Counted from the first letter of the stretch, positions 15,779 to 25,330 are shown. The stretch is DNA of 64,000 nucleotides from an uncultured Prevotellaceae bacterium (GCA_902800185.1 CADCDK010000005.1:32657-96656); one strand, 5' to 3'. Notes: a model not told the origin generated them from the sequence alone. A program made the numbers and translations.

Positions 15779-16339
15779 ATGATTGACGTAAAAGAAACAT
15801 TAAACGGTGCGGAAGAGCGCATGGAGATGGCAGCGATGTTCTTGGAGGATTCCCTGAACCGCATTCGCGCAGGCAGAGCCAATGTCGCCATTCTGGATGG
15901 TGTGCGTGTGAATTCTTATGGTTCGATGGTTCCGTTGAATCAGGTTGCCAACGTGTCGTGCCCCGATGCACGTACAATCGCCATCAAGCCTTGGGACCGC
16001 AAGGCCATCCGCGATATTGAGAAGGCTATCATGGATAGTGACGTGGGTATTACACCCGAGAACAATGGTGAGATCATCCGACTGGGCATTCCACAGCCGA
16101 CGGAAGAGCGTCGCCGTGACTTGGTGAAACAGTGCAATAAGATTGGTGAGAAGGCCAAGGTGGAGGTGCGCAACGTGCGCGGCGAAATCAAGGAGAAACT
16201 GAAGAAAGCCATCAAGGACGGACTCAGTGAGGACAATGAGAAGGATGCCGAGGCCGACCTTCAGAAGCTGCATGACAAGTACATCAAGAAACTGGATGAC
16301 TTGCTGGAAGCAAAGAACAAGGAAATCATGACCGTATAG
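15779..16339 (+). CDS. frr: Ribosome recycling factor
   Basis: A 186-residue protein of normal length that splits post-termination ribosomes together with EF-G. It has the family's LNRIRAGRANVAILDGV, VNSYGSMVPLNQVANVS, DVGITPENNGEIIRLGIPQ and TEERRRDLVKQ motifs, and a helical C-terminal half (the three-helix bundle) that ends DKYIKKLDDLLEAKNKEIMTV. The short gap to rsgA is filled by an AATTG inverted repeat. Confidence 0.95.
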   Translation: MIDVKETLNGAEERMEMAAMFLEDSLNRIRAGRANVAILDGVRVNSYGSMVPLNQVANVSCPDARTIAIKPWDRKAIRDIEKAIMDSDVGITPENNGEIIRLGIPQPTEERRRDLVKQCNKIGEKAKVEVRNVRGEIKEKLKKAIKDGLSEDNEKDAEADLQKLHDKYIKKLDDLLEAKNKEIMTV

Positions 16340-16370
16340 TTGGCAATTGATAATTCGTAATTGACAATTG
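16340..16370 (+). repeat. AATTG inverted repeat between frr and rsgA
   Basis: CAATTGATAATTCGTAATTG followed by ACAATTG forms overlapping inverted repeats. The last TTG is the start codon of rsgA, and an in-frame TGA sits two codons before it. Confidence 0.65.
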
Positions 16371-17312
16371 AAAGGACTCGTCATTAAAAACACAGGAAGC
16401 TGGTACACCGTTCTCTTGGACGATGGCCAGCTTATTCCTTGTAAGGTGAAAGGAAACTTTCGCCTGAAGGGAATCCGTAGCACCAACCCTGTTGCCGTCG
16501 GTGATCGTGTGGAGGTGCGAAATGAGGACTCCAGTTGGATAACAGGTATTGAAGATCGCCGAAACTATATCATTCGCAAGTCGTCCAATCTTTCCAAGCA
16601 AAGCCATATTCTGGCAGCCAACGTCGATCAGGTGTTCCTCATTATCACAGTCAACTATCCTGAGACGAGTACTGTCTTTATCGACCGATTCCTTGCTTCC
16701 GCAGAAGCCTATCGGGTGCCGGTGGTGCTGGTGTTTAACAAACGAGACCTGCTGTCGGAAGAGGAACTGCATTATCAGGATATGATGATGCAACTCTATG
16801 ATACCGTGGGCTATCATTGTGTGAGTGTATCGGCAACGACGGGCTACGGTGTTGACGAACTGCACCGTTTGATGCAGGATAAGATCACTTTGCTGAGTGG
16901 ACACAGTGGGGTGGGGAAGTCAACGCTGATCAACCGTCTGCTGCCGGGTGTCGAGCTGCGTACAGCGGAGATCAGTGATGCCCATAACACGGGAATGCAT
17001 ACGACCACGTTCTCAGAGATGCTTCCTTTGAACACGGATGCCTCCGGTCTGTCTGCAGGGTGGCTGATTGACACGCCGGGCATCAAAGGTTTTGGAACTT
17101 TCGATATAGAGCCCGAAGAGTTAACCAGCTATTTCAAGGAAATCTTCCATTTCTCCAAGGATTGCCGCTTCAGCAACTGTACCCATACCCATGAACCTGG
17201 CTGTGCGGTGCTCAAAGCCGTGGAAGACCATTATATAGCAGCTTCGCGCTACCAGTCATACCTCTCTATGCTGCAGGATAAAGAAGAGAACAAGTACCGC
17301 GAAGCCTATTAA
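16368..17312 (+). CDS. rsgA: Ribosome small-subunit-dependent GTPase RsgA
   Basis: A circularly permuted GTPase of 314 residues that checks late 30S maturation. An N-terminal OB-fold ([20 protein letters not shown]) is followed by the permuted G domain: G4 NKRD near residue 125, G5 VSATTGYG, G1 GHSGVGKST near 177, switch THNTGMHTT-like segment, G3 DTPG near 236, and a C-terminal zinc finger with [14 protein letters not shown]. The start is TTG: an in-frame TGA is two codons upstream and the conserved N-terminus begins exactly here. The TTG is the last part of the AATTGACAATTG repeat, so the repeat may have overwritten an original ATG. Confidence 0.93.
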   Translation: MKGLVIKNTGSWYTVLLDDGQLIPCKVKGNFRLKGIRSTNPVAVGDRVEVRNEDSSWITGIEDRRNYIIRKSSNLSKQSHILAANVDQVFLIITVNYPETSTVFIDRFLASAEAYRVPVVLVFNKRDLLSEEELHYQDMMMQLYDTVGYHCVSVSATTGYGVDELHRLMQDKITLLSGHSGVGKSTLINRLLPGVELRTAEISDAHNTGMHTTTFSEMLPLNTDASGLSAGWLIDTPGIKGFGTFDIEPEELTSYFKEIFHFSKDCRFSNCTHTHEPGCAVLKAVEDHYIAASRYQSYLSMLQDKEENKYREAY

Positions 17313-17333
17313 ACAGAACCTTTTTCCTTTGTC

Positions 17334-17969
17334 TTATTCCATCTTGATGGGTGGAACCAATCCTTCTATGTATTTACAGAGGATGCCGATGCCCTTCACA
17401 TTCTCACCACCTTGTGGAATGATGAGGTCGGCAAATCGCTTGGTGGGCTCAATGAATTGCTCGTGCATGGGCTTGAGAACCTTCAGATAGCGATCAACAA
17501 CCATTGAAACCGTACGGCCGCGGTCGATGGTGTCACGCTGGATGTTGCGGATTAGCCGCTCGTCGGGGTCAGCATCTACAAAGATCTTCAAATCCATGAT
17601 GTCACGAAGTTTCTTGTTGATGAGCGTCATAATCCCCTCGATGATGATGACAGGTTTGGGCTCCACATGCACCGTTTCAGGAAGGCGGTTGGATAGAATG
17701 TATGAGTAGGTTGGCTGCTCAATGCTCTTTCCCTCGCGCAGCTCGTTGATTTGTTTGGTCAGCAGCTTCCAGTCGAAGGCATCGGGATGGTCAAAGTTGA
17801 TGGCCTTGCGCTCTTCGTCAGTCATGTGGGTCGTGTCGTTGTAATACGAGTCAAGCGGAACCACGGCAACATAATGGGGGGGCAAGGCTTCAACAATCTT
17901 CTTGACAACGGTGGTCTTACCAGAACCGGTTCCTCCGGCAATACCGATGATGGTTATTCTGTCATTCAT
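17334..17969 (-). CDS. udk: Uridine kinase
   Basis: A 211-residue P-loop kinase that phosphorylates uridine and cytidine to the monophosphates in pyrimidine salvage. The Walker A motif is GIAGGTGSGKTT (residues 9-20), followed by VVPLDSYYND, NFDHPDAFDW, the PTYSYILSNR segment and VIIIEGIMTL, all as in Udk, then RNIQRDTIDRGRTVSMV. Its ATG overlaps the stop of the upstream glycosylase-like gene (ATGA). The operon also carries a secreted EEP nuclease, so the three genes could be read as nucleic-acid breakdown, base handling and nucleoside salvage; that link is an inference. Confidence 0.93.
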   Translation of the reverse strand: MNDRITIIGIAGGTGSGKTTVVKKIVEALPPHYVAVVPLDSYYNDTTHMTDEERKAINFDHPDAFDWKLLTKQINELREGKSIEQPTYSYILSNRLPETVHVEPKPVIIIEGIMTLINKKLRDIMDLKIFVDADPDERLIRNIQRDTIDRGRTVSMVVDRYLKVLKPMHEQFIEPTKRFADLIIPQGGENVKGIGILCKYIEGLVPPIKME

Positions 17970-18577
17970 AGGTTGATGGATTTTATAGGGATTACTTCTT
18001 TGAACATCTGTTGATACTTTTCGGCTTTCTTCTCGGTCTTCATCGGATAGGCTCGCGAACTGCTCGGCATGCGGTAGAGTCTCATTTCTCTGCCCTCGAA
18101 CTCAAATGAGGAATACGATCCTACGGATGGTTGCACCATGTCGAAATGACTGCAGAAGATGTCGGTTGCTTTCTGACCGGTCGTCACCACAGCCCTGCAG
18201 TCTGGGGCACGTTGTAGCAATAGGTCGAGATTCGTTGGCTCCACAACCTCCAAGTCCTTGTCCGAAGCGGTGTTCTTCAGCCTGCGCACCGTGTGTGCCG
18301 TGTCATACATTCCGATACCTTTGTCGTTGAGAAAGGGAATGATGATGTCAAGCCGAAAGGTTTTCCGCTCCTCATCAACGAAGTGGAGCTTGTCGCCATA
18401 GAAGCAGATGCCCATGATGCGCCACATGTCGTTGATGAAGTTCGGGTAGAAGAAGTCCATGGACCAACGCTTGCGTGCTGGAGGAAAACTTCCCAGCATG
18501 ATCAGCCGGCAGCCATCGGGTAGGAAAGGCTCCCACGGGTGGACTTCAGTCCCTGAACTCCTCGAACTCTCAGACAT
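17966..18577 (-). CDS. Uracil-DNA glycosylase superfamily protein (MUG/TDG-like)
   Basis: A 203-residue protein with the overall pattern of the uracil-DNA glycosylase superfamily. The N-terminal motif is RLIMLGSFPPARKRWSMDFFYPN (compare the G-x-x-P-G/S active-site loop), then IPFLNDKGIGMYDTA, a middle strand AVVTTGQKATDIF, and the DNA-intercalation-type motif RMPSSSRAYPMK near residue 165, comparable to the PSTS/PSxSxA loop of mismatch-specific glycosylases. The catalytic Asn of MUG is not obvious, so substrate range is uncertain. It overlaps its neighbours on both sides (TAATG and ATGA). Confidence 0.7.
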   Translation of the reverse strand: MSESSRSSGTEVHPWEPFLPDGCRLIMLGSFPPARKRWSMDFFYPNFINDMWRIMGICFYGDKLHFVDEERKTFRLDIIIPFLNDKGIGMYDTAHTVRRLKNTASDKDLEVVEPTNLDLLLQRAPDCRAVVTTGQKATDIFCSHFDMVQPSVGSYSSFEFEGREMRLYRMPSSSRAYPMKTEKKAEKYQQMFKEVIPIKSINL

Positions 18578-19626
18578 TACTTCTGCTCCTTGGCCACGTA
18601 AACAACAACGGGCAGGTGGTCGGAGTATCCGTCAAGCCACACACCACCGGCATGTGTGCGAAGAGGATTGTTCTTGTACTTACCATCGGACTGGAACAGG
18701 TAGTCGCGTTTGAACACATGATGTTTCCAGTACTTCAATGTGGAGAAGTCTTTCTCCTTGTTCTGGTTAAGCAGGTTCTTCGACAGGAGAATCTGGTCGA
18801 ACAGGTTCCACGAGCCATTGTAGCGTAGTGTGCCTTGGCCTTGCTTGGCAAGCACATTGTACCAGGGGTTGTACATGTCGCCGTCCTTCACCTTGTCGAT
18901 CTCTGCCTTGCCACGCAGACCTTCGGTCATGCTCTTGTTGGTGGGGTCGTCGTTCATATCGCCCATCACGAACACCTTGCAGTCGGGATCGTCACGCAAC
19001 AGGGAATCTACGACAACCTTGATCTGGCGTGCGCCCAACTCACGGTAATAGGAACCGGCGAAGCGGCTCGGCAGGTGGTTCACAATGATGGCCACATGGT
19101 CGCCTCCCAACGTTCCACTGACGGTGAAGAAACCACGGGTGGCACGTCCGGAGTCGGCAGGTAGCTCATATATATAAGGTACGAGCTTGATGTCGCGTAC
19201 TGTGAACAACGAAGGATTGTACAACAGGGCGCAGTCCACACCGCGCTTGTCGGGTCCCTCGATATGTACGAACTGGGTGTTACGGGCTTTCAGCTCCGGC
19301 TGGTTGCAGAGGTCGGTCAGCGCCTTTGCATTCTCCACTTCACTCACACCAATCACTGCGCAGCCAATGGTCTTGGGCAGCACGTCGGTACCCATGTCTG
19401 CCAAGGCACGTGCCATGTTGTGCAGCTTGTGGGTGTACTTCAGACCGTTCCAATGATAGCCGCCGTCGGGCAGAAACTCAGAGTCATTCTTGCCAGCATC
19501 GTGGCAGGTGTCAAACAAATTCTCAAGATTGTAGAAGCCCACACCATAAACGGAAAACTTCTTTTGCTGTGCGGATGCTGTCAATGCAACAAGCATCACT
19601 GCCATTAGGATTAAGGTTCTTTTCAT
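18577..19626 (-). CDS. Secreted endonuclease/exonuclease/phosphatase family protein
   Basis: A 349-residue EEP-fold hydrolase with a clear signal peptide (MKRTLILMAVMLVALTASA, cleavage before QQKKF). Catalytic motifs: GFYNLENLFD (metal-binding Asn/Glu region), VIGVSEVENAKAL (Glu ligand), VNHLPSRFAG, FVMGDMNDDP (the GDxN motif) and GYSDHLPVVVYV (the SDH motif). Such proteins in Bacteroidota are exported and are thought to be nucleases or phosphodiesterases. It is divergent from the TonB receptor locus at 19771, which also ends in a NUC1 nuclease. Upstream, ATATTTGC is only a near match to the -7 box. Confidence 0.85.
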   Translation of the reverse strand: MKRTLILMAVMLVALTASAQQKKFSVYGVGFYNLENLFDTCHDAGKNDSEFLPDGGYHWNGLKYTHKLHNMARALADMGTDVLPKTIGCAVIGVSEVENAKALTDLCNQPELKARNTQFVHIEGPDKRGVDCALLYNPSLFTVRDIKLVPYIYELPADSGRATRGFFTVSGTLGGDHVAIIVNHLPSRFAGSYYRELGARQIKVVVDSLLRDDPDCKVFVMGDMNDDPTNKSMTEGLRGKAEIDKVKDGDMYNPWYNVLAKQGQGTLRYNGSWNLFDQILLSKNLLNQNKEKDFSTLKYWKHHVFKRDYLFQSDGKYKNNPLRTHAGGVWLDGYSDHLPVVVYVAKEQK

Positions 19627-19729
19627 AATTCAAGTAATTTTTTTGCAAATATCGGAATTTAATCTGAAAAAATTGCATAATTTCCAAAAAAAATTAATCA
19701 AAAAACTTTCGTTTCTCAAATATATTTTG

Positions 19730-19737
19730 TTACTTTG
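19730..19737 (+). promoter_or_regulatory. Near-consensus -7 box for the TonB-dependent receptor operon
   Basis: TTACTTTG differs from TAnnTTTG at one position and lies about 33 bases before the ATG in an AT-rich leader. Confidence 0.4.
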
Positions 19738-19770
19738 CAAAAAATCTAATAATCATTATAACTAACTATT

Positions 19771-22350
19771 ATGCAAAAAAAGCTTCATTTAGCTGTGATA
19801 GCCCTATGCTGTTCTACGTTTGTCATAGCACAGACTGACGATAAGCAGGGGCAAAATGCCGTCATGATAGACGAGTCGGCTTTCACATTCACAGAGTCTC
19901 AGCTGGACGAGGATGGTAACATGTCGCAAAATGTATCAGTCATTAATGCCAGCAATAATGCTTATGCAAGTGGAATAGGTTTCCTATTTTCTCCAGTTCG
20001 GTTCAGATACCGCGCCTTTAACCAAAAGTATAACGAGGTGTTTATAAACGGTGCTCCTATGAACGATATGGAAACGGGACAGTTTGGCTTCTCGTCCGTT
20101 GTTGGCGGGTTGAATCATCAAACACGCAACTCCGAATTTATTCTTCCTTTTGAGGATGGACGATTCGGTATGCCAGGAATGGCAGGCTCTAATAATTATG
20201 ATTTCCGCCCATCATCTATGTCAACAGGACATCGATTAACTGCTAGTGTAGCTAATCGTAGTTATGTAGCACGTGGTATATATTCTTATAATAGTGGGCT
20301 CAATAATAATGGTTGGGCTTATTCTTTTGGTATTGGATACCGCTGGTCTAACATCAACACAGCTTATGTTGAAGGTACATTTTACAATTCTCTGTCTTAT
20401 TATTTGGGTGTTCAGAAGCAGATTCAAGGTGGAAAGCATTCAATCACATTGGCAACATGGGGAAGTCCTACTGAACGTGGTCAACAGATTGCATCTACTG
20501 ACGAGATGTATTGGATAGCCAATAATAGACAGTATAATGCAAACTGGGGTTATCAGGATGGGAAAAAACGTAATTCTCGTGTGGTAACAAATTTTACTCC
20601 GAGTGCTATTCTTACATGGGATTGGAAAATTGATGATGATACCAAATTGACTACGTCTCTTTTTGGGCAGTATGGAATGGATAAACGCACACGCTTAAAT
20701 TATAATAATAGTGACAATCCACGTCCGGATTACTACAAGCTTATGCCAAGTAGTTTCTATGATGTATGGGGTACAGAAGAGCGCTTCCAAACTGAACAAT
20801 GTTTGGCCGATTGGAATACAGCTTATAATTATTTGAAAAGTTCAAAAGCAAATCGGCAAATTGATTGGAATAAGTTATATGATGCAAATCGCGTGGTGTC
20901 AGCACAAGGTGCAGATGCTATGTATTGGGTACTTGCTCGCCGGACAGATGCTTTGAAACTTTCGCTGACTTCAACCTTAAGTAAACATATTGGGAAGAAT
21001 GCTATATGGCATACAGGTTTCTCTTTGGGTACCAATAATGCTCGTCATTATCAGACAATGGATGATATGCTCGGCGCAACAAGCTTCCATAATGTGAACA
21101 ATTATGCATTGCGTATGTACTCAGCTATGAGTGATAAGGTGCAATATGACTTGAATAATCCTAACGCAGCTGTAAGAAATGGTGATGTGTACGGCTATGA
21201 TTATCATTTACTTGTAAACAAGGGGACTTTGTGGAGTAGTTATAACGGAAACCTTAGTAGCTGGCACTATAATGCGAGTGGTCGAATAGGTTACACTTCT
21301 TTGCAACGTGATGGAAAAATGCGTAATGGAATGGCTCCAAACAATTCCTATGGAAAGAGTGGAACGGCACGTTTCTTAGATGGAGGTGTCAAGCTAAGTT
21401 CTTCACTGAATTTAGGGCGTGGACATACTATTTCTGCAGGAGTTGGCTTAGAAACACGTGCTCCAGAAGCACGTGACGCATTCGTTTCTCCTGAGATTAA
21501 TAATGACTTTGTCTCTGATTTGAAAGTGGAGAAAATCTTTAGTGTAGAGGTTGGACATATGTTTGAGACATCATGGTTACATGCCAATATCAATGGCTAT
21601 TATTGCCGCATGCAAGATATCACAGAGTGGCAACAGTTTTACGATGATGAGGCTAACTCGTTTACATATGTTTCTATGAATGGAATAAAAAAGGTCTATT
21701 ATGGTGTGGAAGCAGGATTACTCTTTAAGGTGACTCCTTCTTTTAGTGTGAATGTAATTGGGACTGTTAGCGAAGCAAAGAACACGAATAATGCGTCGGT
21801 ATGGTACATGAGCTCAACTACTGGCTCTTTTAATGATGCTAATGATCATAAAGTGGAAACAGTTTATAATAAGAACATGCGCGAGGCAGGTACTCCGTTA
21901 ACAGCTTTGTCGGTGGGACTGAGTTATAATACACATGGTTGGTACTTTGACCTGAAAGGGAACTATTATGATCGTATCTATTTGAGTTATTCCCCTGCTT
22001 ATCGTTATAGCTCAACTCTTAAGAAACGTAATGACGTGTTTCAGGATGTCTATGATGTCGATGGAAATATTCGTAATGATGCTGTCGCTCAGGCCAAGGG
22101 TAAAGGTGGGTTCATGCTTGACGGCTCTATTGGTAAGAGCATATATCTGAAACACGGACGCCTGTCTTTTAACTTTATGGTAACAAACATACTTAACAAT
22201 ACGAAGATTTGTACGGGAGGTTATGAACAGAGCCGTACGGACTATTCGCCGACAAGTTTGAATGAAAAAACCTATAAATTCTCGAAGAATCCATACAAAT
22301 TCTATGCGTATGGTATTAATGGAATGTTTAACGTCACCTATCAATTCTAA
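19771..22350 (+). CDS. TonB-dependent outer-membrane receptor
   Basis: An 859-residue protein with a signal peptide (MQKKLHLAVIALCCSTFVIAQ), a short plug-like region (about 35-170, with VFINGAPMNDMETGQFGF) and a long C-terminal part of alternating polar/aromatic strands that ends in YAYGINGMFNVTYQF, as in outer-membrane barrels. It lacks the N-terminal carboxypeptidase-like domain of SusC-type receptors and no clear TonB box is visible, so it may be a reduced member. The gene is clearly richer in A and T than its flanks. A DUF5689 lipoprotein and a multidomain lipoprotein follow with 21- and 44-base gaps, and it is divergent from a secreted EEP nuclease. The ligand is not known; nucleic-acid fragments are suggested only by context. 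Confidence 0.78.
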   Translation: MQKKLHLAVIALCCSTFVIAQTDDKQGQNAVMIDESAFTFTESQLDEDGNMSQNVSVINASNNAYASGIGFLFSPVRFRYRAFNQKYNEVFINGAPMNDMETGQFGFSSVVGGLNHQTRNSEFILPFEDGRFGMPGMAGSNNYDFRPSSMSTGHRLTASVANRSYVARGIYSYNSGLNNNGWAYSFGIGYRWSNINTAYVEGTFYNSLSYYLGVQKQIQGGKHSITLATWGSPTERGQQIASTDEMYWIANNRQYNANWGYQDGKKRNSRVVTNFTPSAILTWDWKIDDDTKLTTSLFGQYGMDKRTRLNYNNSDNPRPDYYKLMPSSFYDVWGTEERFQTEQCLADWNTAYNYLKSSKANRQIDWNKLYDANRVVSAQGADAMYWVLARRTDALKLSLTSTLSKHIGKNAIWHTGFSLGTNNARHYQTMDDMLGATSFHNVNNYALRMYSAMSDKVQYDLNNPNAAVRNGDVYGYDYHLLVNKGTLWSSYNGNLSSWHYNASGRIGYTSLQRDGKMRNGMAPNNSYGKSGTARFLDGGVKLSSSLNLGRGHTISAGVGLETRAPEARDAFVSPEINNDFVSDLKVEKIFSVEVGHMFETSWLHANINGYYCRMQDITEWQQFYDDEANSFTYVSMNGIKKVYYGVEAGLLFKVTPSFSVNVIGTVSEAKNTNNASVWYMSSTTGSFNDANDHKVETVYNKNMREAGTPLTALSVGLSYNTHGWYFDLKGNYYDRIYLSYSPAYRYSSTLKKRNDVFQDVYDVDGNIRNDAVAQAKGKGGFMLDGSIGKSIYLKHGRLSFNFMVTNILNNTKICTGGYEQSRTDYSPTSLNEKTYKFSKNPYKFYAYGINGMFNVTYQF

Positions 22351-22371
22351 ACCTAAATGCAAATCAGTCTT

Positions 22372-23229
22372 ATGAAAGCGAAATATCTATTTATATCTGT
22401 GGTAGCCAGTATGTTACTCACAGCATGCATGGACGGAAAGGACTATGAATGGAATACTCCTCATTCCGCCGTTATCGGAAACGAGGACCTTGCTGAGACC
22501 AACCTTGTTAGTATTGCGACATTGAAGAATCAGTATAGCTCAATCCTATTTGGCACCAATTATGACATGCAACAGATTACCGAAAATGTGCAAATCAAAG
22601 GACGTGTGACGGGTAATGACATTGGTGGCAATGTCTACAATGAGGTGGCGATTGATGATGGCACAGGTGTTATTCTTGTATGTATTTCTGAAGGAGGATT
22701 GTTTTCTTACTTACCTGTAGGACAGGAAATTCTCATAGAACTTAATGGACTTTACATTGGTAATTATGGCTTACAACCAGAGATTGGCACACCTTATATG
22801 AATAAGAATGGGCGTACCTATGTGAGCCGTATGAATCGCAAGCTGTGGGGTCAACACTTCAAGCTTCTCGGTACTCCAGATGTATCGAAGGTGCACCCTG
22901 TGGAGTTTGACCTTGCTAAAATAAATGATAAAATATATCTACAGGATAATTGTGGACGATTGATGACCATTAAAGGAGTGAAGTTTAGTGATGCTGATGG
23001 TGTTGTGAACTTCGCTAATGATGACGAAAAAGATGCTGGCAATTGTGTTAACCGATCGCTACAAGGGATTAATAGCGGTAATATGGTTGTACGTACTAGT
23101 TCTTTTGCTCGATTTGCAGGATTGCCTCTTCCGCAAGAGAAAGTTAATCTGACAGGCATTTTTACTCGTTACAGCAGCACATGGCAAATCTTGTTACGTG
23201 ATGATAAAGACATTGAGTTAGCAGATTAG
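22372..23229 (+). CDS. DUF5689-type surface lipoprotein
   Basis: A 285-residue lipoprotein (MKAKYLFISVVASMLLTAC, lipobox LTAC with Cys at about 19). The body has two OB-fold-like parts: ITENVQIKGRVTGNDIGGNVYNEVAIDDGTGVILV near residue 70 and a second at the end, VNLTGIFTRYSSTWQILLRDDKDIEL. This matches the Bacteroidota DUF5689 architecture. An in-frame ATG at 22357 gives a poorer leader, so 22372 is preferred. It sits directly after a TonB-dependent receptor, the position used by SusD-like or accessory surface-binding lipoproteins. OB folds of this kind also occur in extracellular nucleases. Function is not established. Confidence 0.75.
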   Translation: MKAKYLFISVVASMLLTACMDGKDYEWNTPHSAVIGNEDLAETNLVSIATLKNQYSSILFGTNYDMQQITENVQIKGRVTGNDIGGNVYNEVAIDDGTGVILVCISEGGLFSYLPVGQEILIELNGLYIGNYGLQPEIGTPYMNKNGRTYVSRMNRKLWGQHFKLLGTPDVSKVHPVEFDLAKINDKIYLQDNCGRLMTIKGVKFSDADGVVNFANDDEKDAGNCVNRSLQGINSGNMVVRTSSFARFAGLPLPQEKVNLTGIFTRYSSTWQILLRDDKDIELAD

Positions 23230-23273
23230 TCTTGATGAATATATAGAAATAACAAAATAACAAAGTAAATAAT

Positions 23274-25223
23274 ATGAAAAAGTTAATTTATTCCATGTGT
23301 ATAATGGCCATGTCGGTCATTGCATTTTCTAGTTGCGAAGATGTACCTGAGCCGTATAACGCACCAGGACAAGGTGGTGGTGGCAACGGGGAAACTCCCG
23401 ACGACTCGTACATATCAGAATCTTTTTCCAGTAACTTTGGAACGTTTGAGGTGGCTACTGTCGAAGGAAATCCTTGGACCATTGCATATAACTGCGCAAC
23501 AGGAACTGGCTACGATAACAGTACAAAGACGACAACACCAAGTAACAGCTATCTTGTTTCAAAGCCTATAGACCTAAGTGGCTCCACTGAGGCAAATATG
23601 ACATTTGAGTATGTATTGCGTTATAAGTCTCAAGGAACGCAGGAGGTCCTTATTACCAATGAATACACAGGTGACCCAACCACTACGACGTGGATTGATA
23701 TCACAGGAAACTTGGAGGAAAGCAGTACATATACTGACTTTAAAAACTTTGCAGTCAATCTTCCTGCTGAGGTCATTGGTAAGAACGCCGTTGTCGTTGC
23801 TTTCCATTTTGCATGTACTGATAAGTCTGGAACTTGGGAAGTAAAGAACCTGAAGGTTAAGGAAGGCAAAGTTGAAGGTGGAACCGATGAAGCGGTAGGT
23901 GATTCGTGGAAAGTTGTGAAGTCGATTAATAGCGGTGACTATATTCTGGCTGCTCCCACGACGGGCAACAACTTTGTAGTTGCGACCCCAATTTCCAGTG
24001 ATAGGACTTACGGATATCTCTACACGATGGCAACGACATTGGTTGACAATTCTACTATCACCGCAGATAATGCCAATGTGTTTACGTTTACAGAATCTGA
24101 AGGCGGATACACCATTCAGGATGCTTCAGGCCGTTATTTAATTTCAAATGCAGACAAAAATAACTTTGATGTCAATGAGACAAAACCAGCAACGGGTGCC
24201 ATCTGGAACGTCGAGTTCAACAGCGCAGGTGCTGCTGTCATTAAAAACGCTTCCACCAATAAGATTATCCAGTATTCTACGCAGTATAGCAGTTATGGAG
24301 AATACGATGGGTTGTCCAATATTTTACCTTACCTCTTCAATGCTACAGGTGATGGCACTTTCATCGAGGGTGGTGATTCGCAGCCTACTGGTGAAAACCT
24401 TCTGACCAATGGCGATTTTGAGGCATGGACAGGTGGTCTGCCCGACAACTGGAAATCTACATCTACAGCCAGCAATGCAACCCTCTCTCAGAGCAACGAT
24501 GCTCGCGGAGGTTCATACGCTGTACTCGTAACCAAAGGTGGAACTGCCACCAAACGTCTCGCTTATAAGGAGATTGCCTTGAAGGCAGGTACCTACACAT
24601 TCTCTTTCTATGCCAAGAGCACTACAACGGATCCTTCGCAGTCACAAGCCGGTTACGTTCCTGTTACGAATGGTGCTGTTGGAAAGTACGTCTATGGAGG
24701 CTACACAACGCTGAGCAATACATCATGGACACAGGTAACTACAACGTTCACGTTGGAGAGTGAAGCTACCGTTTGCCTGGTGATGATGAATCCTAAGAAC
24801 TCCGATTATGCTACCTCTCAGGATATCCTCGTCGATGATGCTACATTAACAACCGCTGATGGCGGTCTGGCTGATGGAAACGACGGCGGCGATAGCGGTG
24901 GATCTGATGAGGTACAGACTGTAACCGTTGCTCAGTTCAATGCAGCAGCAGAGAGCACTACTGTATGGTATCAGCTCACAGGAACTATCAGTAATCTGAA
25001 CGATGGTGACCAATATGGTAACTTTGATCTGACAGATGGAACTGGTACCGTATATGTTTATGGCGTACTCTCGGAGAAGGGCGGTGCTAAGAAACAGTTC
25101 CAGACGCTCGTTTCCGAAAAGGGTATTCAGAATGGAAGTACGATAACCATTATTGGAAATCGTGGCTCATACCAAGGAAAGATTGAGGTAACCAACGCCT
25201 ACTTTGTGAGCGTTAGTAACTAA
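23274..25223 (+). CDS. Multidomain lipoprotein: choice-of-anchor J, trefoil-like, CBM-like and OB-fold domains
   Basis: A 649-residue lipoprotein (AFSSCEDV lipobox). After a Gly-rich linker, residues about 45-195 form a choice-of-anchor J domain (SESFSSNFGTFEVATVEGNP...SNSYLVSKPIDL) that is clearly homologous to residues 88-250 of the nuclease at 51842-53395. A beta-rich region (about 210-350) with GDYILA, GGYTIQDASGRYLI repeats follows, then a carbohydrate-binding-like module (about 375-530, NLLTNGDFEAWTGGLPDNW) and a C-terminal OB-fold (about 555-649, YQLTGTISNLNDGDQYGNFD). It lies 44 bases after the DUF5689 gene. The modules suggest a large surface ligand-binding protein of the same locus; no catalytic residues are evident. 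Confidence 0.72.
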   Translation: MKKLIYSMCIMAMSVIAFSSCEDVPEPYNAPGQGGGGNGETPDDSYISESFSSNFGTFEVATVEGNPWTIAYNCATGTGYDNSTKTTTPSNSYLVSKPIDLSGSTEANMTFEYVLRYKSQGTQEVLITNEYTGDPTTTTWIDITGNLEESSTYTDFKNFAVNLPAEVIGKNAVVVAFHFACTDKSGTWEVKNLKVKEGKVEGGTDEAVGDSWKVVKSINSGDYILAAPTTGNNFVVATPISSDRTYGYLYTMATTLVDNSTITADNANVFTFTESEGGYTIQDASGRYLISNADKNNFDVNETKPATGAIWNVEFNSAGAAVIKNASTNKIIQYSTQYSSYGEYDGLSNILPYLFNATGDGTFIEGGDSQPTGENLLTNGDFEAWTGGLPDNWKSTSTASNATLSQSNDARGGSYAVLVTKGGTATKRLAYKEIALKAGTYTFSFYAKSTTTDPSQSQAGYVPVTNGAVGKYVYGGYTTLSNTSWTQVTTTFTLESEATVCLVMMNPKNSDYATSQDILVDDATLTTADGGLADGNDGGDSGGSDEVQTVTVAQFNAAAESTTVWYQLTGTISNLNDGDQYGNFDLTDGTGTVYVYGVLSEKGGAKKQFQTLVSEKGIQNGSTITIIGNRGSYQGKIEVTNAYFVSVSN

Positions 25224-25253
25224 AGATTAAACAAAAAACTAAGCAAATATTTG

Positions 25254-25289
25254 GCAGGGTGCGAAATTCTTTGTAATTTTGCACCCTGC
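25254..25289. promoter_or_regulatory. Inverted repeat spanning the rpmE2 promoter
   Basis: GCAGGGTGC (25254-25262) is repeated inverted as GCACCCTGC (25281-25289). The TAATTTTG box lies in the loop. It has no T-run after it, so it looks more like an operator or a weak terminator than a standard terminator. Confidence 0.5.
25274..25281 (+). promoter_or_regulatory. TAnnTTTG -7 box for rpmE2
   Basis: TAATTTTG lies 49 bases before the ATG at 25331. Confidence 0.6.
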
Positions 25290-25330
25290 AATTGTGTAAT
25301 CACATCAATAACAATAATATTTAAACTGAA

